From: Anaerolineales bacterium UBA3940
Lineage (GTDB): Bacteria; Chloroflexota; Anaerolineae; Aggregatilineales; UBA3940
NCBI GenBank assembly: GCA_002385675.1
Contig: DGDY01000220.1
Location: 1-13,222, forward strand
Direction: 5' to 3'
Length of the DNA: 13,222 nucleotides
Shown here: positions 1-5,548 of the stretch, piece by piece
How the letters are laid out: each line of letters opens with the position of its first letter
Position numbering within the stretch: position 1 is the first letter of the stretch
Program-made: the position numbers and the translations under genes
Notes under the pieces: model-generated
What the model was told of the DNA's origin: nothing
Database searches by the model: none
The model's input: only the letters and a program-made list of their open reading frames with translations

Positions 1-425
1 GGCCCGACGTTCACGGCGGCGTCGAGGATGCGGCCATCCTCGTCGATGACGAAGTGGCTGCGGATAATGCCCATGTACGACTTGCCCAACATCTTCTTCT
101 CGCCCCACACGCCGTATGCCTCGGCGATGCTGTGGTCCTCATCCACGATGAGCGTGAAGGGCAGGCCGTACTTCTGCTTGAACTTCACGTGGCTGGACTG
201 CGGGTCGGGGCTGACGCCCAGCACCACCGCGCCGCGTGCGTTGAACTCGGCGTAGTTGTCGCGGAAACTGCAGGCTTGCTTGGTGCAGCCCGGCGTGTCG
301 TCCTTCGGGTAAAAGTACAGCACGACGCGCTGCCCGCGATAGTCGCTCAGGCGCACGGTTTCCCCGGTGTCGGTTGTCGCTTCAAAATCGGGGGCCATGT
401 CCCCCGGCTTCGGTGCTTCTGCCAT
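1..425 (-). CDS. bcp: Peroxiredoxin, Bcp/PrxQ type (thioredoxin-dependent thiol peroxidase), 3' end cut by window edge
   Basis: Cytoplasmic thiol peroxidase that reduces H2O2 and organic hydroperoxides, recycled by thioredoxin. I translated it directly from the minus strand: 141 complete codons are visible and the C-terminus lies beyond base 1. The N-terminus reads MAEAPKPGDMAPDFEATTD, followed by the family core YFYPKDDTPGCTKQAC. Cys47 is the expected peroxidatic residue and Cys52 the expected resolving residue; this five-residue spacing is that of E. coli Bcp. The region around residues 105-140 (EAYGVWGEKK, then RSHFVIDEDG) also matches the family. The start at 425 has a strong ribosome site, AGGAAGGAG, at 432-440. 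The gene is divergent from the truncated haemoglobin gene, which suggests a shared stress-related locus (inference). The family is certain; the gene symbol is by similarity of motif only. Confidence 0.95.
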   Translation of the reverse strand, partial: MAEAPKPGDMAPDFEATTDTGETVRLSDYRGQRVVLYFYPKDDTPGCTKQACSFRDNYAEFNARGAVVLGVSPDPQSSHVKFKQKYGLPFTLIVDEDHSIAEAYGVWGEKKMLGKSYMGIIRSHFVIDEDGRILDAAVNVG

Positions 426-552
426 CTGCTGCTCCTTCCTCGTAAAACCGAACATCATCTCTGATCGTAGCGACGCGGGGAGGGATTGCACGTGAGGCAA
501 GCCGTCGCAGAAACAGAATGTGGTAATGAATCGCCGCTTGCGTGGTGGAGGA

Positions 553-578
553 CCGCCGCGACTGAACGTCGCGGCTCC
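553..578. repeat. Palindromic repeat, family B, copy 1
   Basis: An 8-bp stem GCCGCGAC/GTCGCGGC (555-562 with 568-575) closes the loop TGAAC. The conserved unit reads CCGCCGCGACT, loop, GTCGCGGCTCC. The same unit occurs in the opposite orientation at 5447-5471, where it differs only in the loop. Flanking bases differ between the copies, so the edges of the similarity look like element boundaries. It lies in the spacer between the peroxiredoxin and the globin. Confidence 0.75.
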
Positions 579-587
579 CTGCGTCCT

Positions 588-612
588 GAGAATCATTCGT
601 GTCATTCGTGGA
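588..612 (+). repeat. Short direct repeat (ATTCGTG / ATTCGTGG), possible fragment of a dispersed intergenic repeat
   Basis: The spacer contains ATTCGTGTC followed at once by ATTCGTGGAC, a tandem of two near-identical units. A degenerate relative, ATCCGTGCC then ACTCGTGCAC, lies in the spacer at 4631-4650; I count 15 of 19 aligned positions identical. Units of this type are, to my knowledge, common dispersed intergenic repeats in some GC-rich bacteria, but I cannot confirm that here. Confidence 0.4.
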
Positions 613-662
613 CAAATACCACCACACGCGGGCCGGGGTGAGGGACGGCGGTTCCGCCCCGA

Positions 663-691
663 TGGACATCTCGCCCCGGCTGCGCTACACT
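663..691 (+). promoter_or_regulatory. Candidate sigma-70-type promoter of the truncated haemoglobin gene
   Basis: TGGACA (663-668; 5 of 6 to TTGACA) is separated by 17 bases from TACACT (686-691; 4 of 6 to TATAAT). A start site about seven bases downstream would fall near 698, only a few bases before the ATG at 702. This would give a nearly leaderless mRNA, and it fits the absence of any Shine-Dalgarno sequence before that ATG. Confidence 0.45.
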
Positions 692-701
692 CAGCCTCGC
701 C

Positions 702-1100
702 ATGAGTGATCCACTGATATTCGATGACGAACAGCAGACTCTCTACGAGCGCGTCGGGGGCGACGAGACATTCCGACGCCTGGTCGATGCGTTCTACGCG
801 CGCATCGAGCGCGACCCGCTGCTCCGCCCGATGTTCCCTGATGACCTGGAGCCGGGCAAGGAGCACCAGTTTCTGTTCCTGACGCAGTACTGGGGCGGGC
901 CTGCTCGCTACAATGCACTGCGCGGGCATCCGCGCCTGCGGGCCCGACACTTGCCGTTCCCCATCGGGCAGGCGGAGCGCGACGCCTGGGTGGGGCACAT
1001 GATCGCAGCAATCGACGAGGTTGGCATTGGGGAGCCCGACCGCTCGATGCTGATCGCCTACTTTGAACGTTCTGCCTCGTTTATGATCAACCGCGCATAA
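702..1100 (+). CDS. glbO: Group II truncated haemoglobin (trHbO-like)
   Basis: Small cytoplasmic haem protein of 132 residues, close to the family's usual length. Family members bind O2 and are linked to peroxide, NO or respiratory-oxygen chemistry. The block QYWGGPARY (62-70) and GHPRLRARHLPF (75-86) is the hallmark of group II. His83 is the expected proximal haem ligand, Trp96 in RDAWV is the conserved G8 tryptophan and Tyr32 is the B10 tyrosine. The CD1 position is Phe45, whereas Mycobacterium tuberculosis trHbO has Tyr there. No ribosome site precedes the ATG; a promoter ending at 691 suggests near-leaderless translation. A hairpin follows the stop at 1112-1133. The neighbouring divergent peroxiredoxin supports a role in oxidative or nitrosative stress (inference). 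Assignment to group II is secure; the exact ligand and reaction are unknown. Confidence 0.93.
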   Translation: MSDPLIFDDEQQTLYERVGGDETFRRLVDAFYARIERDPLLRPMFPDDLEPGKEHQFLFLTQYWGGPARYNALRGHPRLRARHLPFPIGQAERDAWVGHMIAAIDEVGIGEPDRSMLIAYFERSASFMINRA

Positions 1101-1111
1101 CGTCGCTTTTG

Positions 1112-1133
1112 TGAGGGGCACGCGCCCCTCACG
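1112..1133 (+). terminator. GC-rich hairpin after the globin gene, terminator-like but with poor U-tract
   Basis: GTGAGGGGC (1112-1120) and GCCCCTCAC (1125-1133) form a perfect 9-bp stem around the loop ACGC, eleven bases after the stop codon. The bases right after the stem are GGCTTGAT, and a TTTT run comes only at 1147-1150, so intrinsic termination is uncertain. The hairpin sits between the globin and pgi and may simply reduce read-through or stabilise the 3' end. Confidence 0.45.
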
Positions 1134-1169
1134 GCTTGATCCGCGCTTTTAGGGGTAGGAGACTACGAC

Positions 1170-2858
1170 ATGGTCAAGCTGACCGAGAGCATCAACCCGG
1201 GCGAGTATCAGGAGGCCCTGTCCGACGCCGTCGCCAGGATGGCGGCGGAGACCATCACCGCGCGCATCTGGGCGCGCGATCACACCGTTTGGAAGCCGGA
1301 GGACGAGGGCATCAGCAACCGGCTGGGCTGGCTCAACGCGGCCAGTGACACGCTGCGCGACGCGGAGCGGCTGCACGCCCTGCGTAAAGGTGTGGTCGCC
1401 GACGGCTACGAGCGCGTGCTGTGGCTGGGCATGGGCGGCTCCAGCCTCGCCCCTGACGTGTTCGCGCGGATCTTCGGCCCAACAAACGGCGGCCTGCCGC
1501 TCGACGTGCTCGACAGCACCGACCCCGGCGCGGTGCTGGCCCATGCTGGGCATATCGATCCGGCGCGAACGCTGTTCGTCGTCGCGACCAAGTCCGGCAC
1601 GACTGCCGAGACGATCTCCTTCTTCAAGTTCTTCTACAATCGGGTCGTGGATGTGGTCGGCGAGGAAGGCGCGGGCGCGCACTTTGTCGCCATCACCGAC
1701 GCGGATACCCCGCTCGACCGGCTCAGCACGGACCTCGGCTTCCGCGAGGTGTTCCGCAACGACCCGACAATCGGTGGGCGGTACTCGGCGCTGTCGTATT
1801 TCGGCATGGTCGCCGCCGCGCTGCTGGGCGTGGATGTCGAGACGTTCCTCCAGCGGGCCAGCGATTTTGCCGACCGCTGCCGCGTCGAGGAGAACCCCGC
1901 CGCGCGGCTCGGCGCGATCATGGGCGTGCTGGCCCACCACGGGCGTGACAAGCTCACGCTGATTTCGTCGCCCACACTTGCGCCCTTTGGCGACTGGGTG
2001 GAGCAGCTTGTCGCCGAGAGCACCGGCAAGGAGGGCACCGGCATCCTGCCCGTCGTCGGCGAGACGCCGGGGGCTGACCCGCAGGTTTACGGGCCGGACC
2101 GACTGTTCGTGGTGACGACGCTCCAGGGCGAGCCTCTCCCCGCGGGCGCGGTCGATGCGCTCGTGCAGGCCGGGCATCCGGTCGTGCAGATCGAGGTTGG
2201 GGACCCCTACGACCTCGGCGGCCTGATGTTCCTGTGGGAACTTGCGACGGCGGTTGCGGGCTATCACCTCGGCATCAACCCCTTCAACCAGCCGAACGTC
2301 GAGTCCGCCAAGCGGCGCGCCCGCGAGATGATGGACGCCTACCGCGAGCAGGGCGCGCTGCCCGCGCTCGACCCGCTCCTGCAGGATGGCGGCATCACGG
2401 TGTACGGGGATGTCACGGCGGGGTCGGTGTTGGAGGCCCTGAGAGAGTTTGTGCGGCAGACGCAGCCGGGCGGCTACATCGCGCTGCACGCCTATGTTGC
2501 GCCGACTGAGTCGACCACCAGCGCGCTCCGCGACCTGCAAACCCGCCTGCGTGACGCGACCGGCCAGGCGGTGACGCTGGGCTACGGGCCGCGCTTCCTG
2601 CACTCGACCGGGCAGCTCCACAAGGGCGACGCGGGCAAGGGCCAGTTCGTGCAGCTTATCGGCGGCGGCGATCAGGACGCGCCGATCCCCGATGAGGCTG
2701 GCGCGGACGCGTCCTCGATCACGTTCGGCGTGCTGAAGCGGGCGCAGGCGCTCGGTGACCGGCAGGCGCTGCTCGACGCGGGCCGCCGCGTGCTCACCTT
2801 TGACCTCGGCGGTGATGTGGTGGGCGGTATCCGGCGGCTGATCGACAGGCTATCGTGA
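1170..2858 (+). CDS. pgi: Glucose-6-phosphate isomerase (phosphoglucose isomerase), stand-alone form of the transaldolase-PGI fusion type
   Basis: Interconverts glucose-6-phosphate and fructose-6-phosphate in glycolysis, gluconeogenesis and the pentose-phosphate cycle; cytoplasmic. The 562-residue product carries two SIS folds. Visible motifs are the first-fold loop GMGGSSLAP (87-95), the phosphate-binding KSGTTAET (141-148), signature 1 TIGGRYSALS (200-209), the catalytic-glutamate segment VAESTGKEG (Glu283) and signature 2 GINPFNQPNVESAKRR (368-383, Lys381). The late block LHSTGQLHKGDAGKGQF (477-493) is the form I know from the PGI half of transaldolase-PGI fusion proteins, but no transaldolase domain is fused or adjacent here. 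The start is supported by the ribosome site TAGGAG at 1156-1161, eight bases before the ATG. The function is secure; the subfamily placement is by motif memory. Confidence 0.93.
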   Translation: MVKLTESINPGEYQEALSDAVARMAAETITARIWARDHTVWKPEDEGISNRLGWLNAASDTLRDAERLHALRKGVVADGYERVLWLGMGGSSLAPDVFARIFGPTNGGLPLDVLDSTDPGAVLAHAGHIDPARTLFVVATKSGTTAETISFFKFFYNRVVDVVGEEGAGAHFVAITDADTPLDRLSTDLGFREVFRNDPTIGGRYSALSYFGMVAAALLGVDVETFLQRASDFADRCRVEENPAARLGAIMGVLAHHGRDKLTLISSPTLAPFGDWVEQLVAESTGKEGTGILPVVGETPGADPQVYGPDRLFVVTTLQGEPLPAGAVDALVQAGHPVVQIEVGDPYDLGGLMFLWELATAVAGYHLGINPFNQPNVESAKRRAREMMDAYREQGALPALDPLLQDGGITVYGDVTAGSVLEALREFVRQTQPGGYIALHAYVAPTESTTSALRDLQTRLRDATGQAVTLGYGPRFLHSTGQLHKGDAGKGQFVQLIGGGDQDAPIPDEAGADASSITFGVLKRAQALGDRQALLDAGRRVLTFDLGGDVVGGIRRLIDRLS

Positions 2859-2984
2859 GATCACGCCCGGCGGGTGATGAATCACACTAGGCAGATCGGC
2901 CCCCGCACGCTAACCTGATATTCATCATCGACATCGTCTGGCGACACCGTACTTCTCAGTAGGTCAAGCAACACGAGGGTTTCC

Positions 2985-4439
2985 ATGCCGATCTTCACAC
3001 CCGCCCGCCGCTGGCAGCCCGCTTTCCGTCCCTTCAAGCGCGAGTCGTTTGGCCGCCGCGCACTGGCCGCCGTCGAGCTTGCGGTAAAAGGCCCGCTGTT
3101 CGGCTGCCGCATGTGCGGCAACTGCCTGCTGCAAGAGACAGCCTTCATCTGCCCGATGGAGTGCCCGAAGGGGCTGCGCAACGGCCCGTGCGGCGGCTCG
3201 ACGCCGGAACGCTGCTACGTGGATGAGACGCGCCCCTGCGTCTGGTACAAGATCTACGAGCGGGCCTTCCAGATGGGCCGTGAGGAAATGCTGCTCGAAG
3301 TTCTGCCCCCGCTCGACTGGGACAAGGTCGGCGGCGAGACGTGGCTGGACGTGATCGAGCAGGTGCGCAAGGTCGGCGTGAAGCAGTTTGTCGGCGGGAT
3401 GCTCTCCGGCGATGCACAGACCCGCCACGATACGTGGCAGTCGGTCTTCCAGCCGGTGCGCCAGCCCGACTGGTGGCGGGGCGACGCCGAGTATCACCCC
3501 CCGGCGTATGACGAGCCGGTGTCGGAGCTGGAGCGACGGCTGCGGGTGGGCGAGTTCGTCGTCACCGCCGAGGTGTCCCCGCCGATGAGCACCGCGACCG
3601 GCAGGCTGCTCCGCAATGTGGACCTCCTCAAGCCGTATGTGGCCGCTATCAACTTCACGGACAGCCCCTCGGCAACGCCGCGCATGTCGAGCCTGGCGTG
3701 CAGCGTCCTGACCCTTGAGCAGGGCGCCGAGCCGGTCATGCAGATTGCCGCGCGCGACCGCACGCGCACCGGCCTGCAGGCCGAGGTCATCGGCGCGAGC
3801 GCGCTCGGCGTGCGCAACGTGCTCTGCCTCTCCGGCGACAGCGGGCGCATGGGGCCTGCCCCGCTCGGACGGCTGGACGTGGTCGATATTGACTCGGTGC
3901 AGATGCTGTGGATCCTGCGGCGCATGCGGGACGAGGGCATCTACCTCGACGGGCGCGAGATCAAGTCCCCGCCGAAGCTGTTCATCGGTGCGGCGGCCTC
4001 ACCCTATGCCTCCCGCCCGGAGTTTCAGGCCATCCGCGAGCACAAGAAGATCAATGCGGGCGCGCAGTTCTTCCAGACCAACGTCGTGTTCGACATCGGC
4101 GGCTTTGAGGTGTGGCTGAACGAGCTGGCCAAGCGGGACGTGCTCGACAAGGTGTATATCCTGGCCGGTATCGCCCCGCTCAAGAGCCTGCGCATGGCCG
4201 AGTACATGCACTACAAGGTGCCCGGCGTGTCCATCCCCGAGGCGGTGCTCAAGCGGATGGAGCGGGCGGGCGATGGCGCGGCGGAGGAGGGCTTCGCGAT
4301 TGCGCTGGAGCTTATCGAGCAGGTGCGGCGGCTTGAGGGCGTGAACGGCATTCATCTGATGGCTGTGGGCTGGGAAGAGGTCGTGCCGGACCTCGTGCGC
4401 GAGGCCGGGCTCGCGCCGGTGGGGAAGAGTGAATCTTAA
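2985..4439 (+). CDS. metF: Methylenetetrahydrofolate reductase with N-terminal Cys-rich zinc domain (MetV-MetF-like fusion)
   Basis: Expected to reduce 5,10-methylene-THF to 5-methyl-THF for methionine synthesis, using FAD. The 484-residue product has two parts. Residues about 20-165 form the domain found separately as MetV in acetogens (listed in Pfam as an MTHFR-associated C-terminal domain). Eight cysteines at 41, 44, 47, 56, 60, 69, 77 and 85 lie in CRMCGNC, CPMEC, NGPCGG and later positions, consistent with metal binding. Residues about 180-480 are the MTHFR TIM barrel: TAEVSPP (194-200, catalytic-Glu position Glu196), LSGDSG (282-287, flavin-binding Asp285) and QFFQTNVVFD (361-370). E. 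coli MetF, lacking the zinc domain, is about 300 residues. A ribosome site GAGGG lies at 2975-2979. No corrinoid protein or electron-transfer subunit gene is adjacent, so the electron donor is unknown. Confidence 0.9.
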   Translation: MPIFTPARRWQPAFRPFKRESFGRRALAAVELAVKGPLFGCRMCGNCLLQETAFICPMECPKGLRNGPCGGSTPERCYVDETRPCVWYKIYERAFQMGREEMLLEVLPPLDWDKVGGETWLDVIEQVRKVGVKQFVGGMLSGDAQTRHDTWQSVFQPVRQPDWWRGDAEYHPPAYDEPVSELERRLRVGEFVVTAEVSPPMSTATGRLLRNVDLLKPYVAAINFTDSPSATPRMSSLACSVLTLEQGAEPVMQIAARDRTRTGLQAEVIGASALGVRNVLCLSGDSGRMGPAPLGRLDVVDIDSVQMLWILRRMRDEGIYLDGREIKSPPKLFIGAAASPYASRPEFQAIREHKKINAGAQFFQTNVVFDIGGFEVWLNELAKRDVLDKVYILAGIAPLKSLRMAEYMHYKVPGVSIPEAVLKRMERAGDGAAEEGFAIALELIEQVRRLEGVNGIHLMAVGWEEVVPDLVREAGLAPVGKSES

Positions 4440-4509
4440 GAATTAGCGTGACAATATGCGGTGTTCTGCCGATTAGGCAGACGCTAGTATTCTGAATAGT
4501 CCGATGTTT

Positions 4510-4538
4510 GTAGGGGCGGGTCTCAGACCCGCCCCTAC
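4510..4538. repeat. Perfect palindromic repeat, family A, copy 1
   Basis: A 29-base near-perfect palindrome: the arm GTAGGGGCGGGTCT is followed by a single C and then by its exact reverse complement. It lies between two convergent genes. A second member with the same length and centre begins at 13197 and is cut by the window end. The two copies differ at paired stem positions in a compensatory way. Neither strand has a T-tract after the stem, so I class it as a repeat, although a hairpin here could affect both converging transcripts. Confidence 0.8.
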
Positions 4539-4630
4539 CAGTCTACTGCCATAGAACGGTCGGCAGGACGTGACCAAGCTGTCACACTCATCCGCTAAAG
4601 TCCCTTATATCCGTATCATGTGCGGACTCA

Positions 4631-4650
4631 TCCCATCCGTGCCACTCGTG
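4631..4650 (+). repeat. Degenerate copy of the ATTCGTG-type direct repeat
   Basis: ATCCGTGCC followed by ACTCGTGCAC matches the tandem at 588-612 at 15 of 19 positions, and both are followed closely by ACCACAC. It lies just after the methyltransferase stop in the convergent spacer 4440-4658. That spacer otherwise holds only the family A palindrome and small weak hairpins. Confidence 0.3.
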
Positions 4651-4658
4651 CACCACCC

Positions 4659-5390
4659 TCACCACACGCCGGGGAGCAGGCGGTAGCGCGTCTGGCGGGT
4701 GTAGGCCTCGTAGCCGGGAAGCTCCTCGCGCAGCGTGCGGTCCTCCAGCGCGGTCCGCACGACGTACAGCAACGCCGCCAGCACGCTGGGGATGAGGCCC
4801 CACGGCGAGCCGAGCATCATCGGGGTCGCGAGCTGGAAGATGATCGCGCCGACGTAGCCGGGGTGCCGGATGATGCGATAAGGCCCGCCCGTCGCCACCC
4901 GGTGATCGCGCTCCGACTGGATGCGCACGGTGGCGGAGAAATAGGCGTTGGCGCGCATCGCCCAGATGGTCAGGCCGTAGCCCAGCACCCAGAACACGGT
5001 CGCGATGATCTGCACGGTGGCGGAAAAGTCCGGCTGCCAGCCGAAGCGCATGTCCAGCGCGGCGACCACCCACGTCGCTATCGGCAGGAGCGACGCCGCC
5101 AGCATCGTGATCACAACGTCCCACTTCTTCGTGCCCGGCTGGAGCCTCGCCCGCTCGGCCAGCAGTGACGGGTGCACCGGCAGAATCGCGGCGATCATGC
5201 CGGCGACGGCGAGCACGTACAGCACAAACTGCACCCAGCCCCACGTCCAGTCCAGCCGCCCGGAAACCCCGAACAGCAGCGCGGCGAGGATCAGCAGGAA
5301 GACGACCTGCTTGCGCACAAATATGCGGACGCCCTCCCGCACCTCCGGGGGCTGGCTGTCGATCCGTTCACGTCGTGTATCAGCGGTCAT
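4659..5390 (-). CDS. Isoprenylcysteine carboxyl methyltransferase family membrane protein
   Basis: Predicted SAM-dependent integral-membrane methyltransferase of 243 residues; bacterial members methylate lipids or small lipophilic molecules and the substrate cannot be told from sequence. About five hydrophobic segments are visible (roughly 29-44, 49-71, 92-114, 122-145 and a long one at 180-212 that may be a helical hairpin). The family signature follows: GPYRIIRHPGYVG (169-181), Glu216 in ALEDRTL, and the C-terminus GYEAYTRQTRYRLLPGVW. I chose the ATG at 5390 because AGAGGT (5398-5403) is well placed before it; a longer reading from 5432 would add 14 residues without a ribosome site. It lies 158 bases downstream of the PBP gene on the same strand and is convergent with the folate reductase. 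Family placement is sound; specific function is open. Confidence 0.85.
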   Translation of the reverse strand: MTADTRRERIDSQPPEVREGVRIFVRKQVVFLLILAALLFGVSGRLDWTWGWVQFVLYVLAVAGMIAAILPVHPSLLAERARLQPGTKKWDVVITMLAASLLPIATWVVAALDMRFGWQPDFSATVQIIATVFWVLGYGLTIWAMRANAYFSATVRIQSERDHRVATGGPYRIIRHPGYVGAIIFQLATPMMLGSPWGLIPSVLAALLYVVRTALEDRTLREELPGYEAYTRQTRYRLLPGVW

Positions 5391-5397
5391 AGTGGTT

Positions 5398-5403
5398 ACC
5401 TCT
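5398..5403 (-). promoter_or_regulatory. Ribosome binding site fixing the methyltransferase start
   Basis: On the minus strand AGAGGT lies seven bases before the ATG at 5390. It favours this start over the in-frame ATG at 5432. Confidence 0.6.
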
Positions 5404-5446
5404 GGGTTTAATCGGGCGCGTGGTGCATCCACATGGCTGATAGGGT

Positions 5447-5471
5447 GGAGCCGCGACTTTAGTCGCGGCGG
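5447..5471. repeat. Palindromic repeat, family B, copy 2 (inverted relative to copy 1)
   Basis: A 9-bp stem GCCGCGACT/AGTCGCGGC (5450-5458 with 5461-5469) surrounds TT. Read on the minus strand it is CCGCCGCGACT, AAA, GTCGCGGCTCC. This equals copy 1 at 553-578 except for the loop (GAAC in copy 1). It lies in the leader region of the methyltransferase gene. Confidence 0.75.
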
Positions 5472-5508
5472 ATTTTATTGCCCCCCTCGTGCCAGCCTCA
5501 GTATACGC

Positions 5509-5522
5509 CCGGCGCTCGCCGG
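5509..5522 (-). other. Short GC hairpin downstream of the PBP gene
   Basis: CCGGCGCTCGCCGG can fold as a 5-bp stem with a 4-base loop, about 26 bases past the PBP stop on the minus strand. No T-tract follows, so termination is unproven. A TATACT hexamer on the minus strand just beyond it could be a -10 element for the methyltransferase gene, but I see no matching -35. Confidence 0.25.
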
Positions 5523-5548
5523 TGGGTACACACGCGGCGTAGGTGCGG

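Noticed and set aside
54..464. 136-codon plus-strand frame at the left edge
   Set aside because: Antisense to the peroxiredoxin gene, which I could translate cleanly to a well-conserved protein.
1149..2621. 490-codon open frame on the minus strand
   Set aside because: Antisense to pgi, which has every signature motif and a good ribosome site.
4510..4538. Family A palindrome as a bidirectional intrinsic terminator
   Set aside because: The stem is strong but no T-tract follows on either strand, and the same element occurs at the right edge upstream of a gene.
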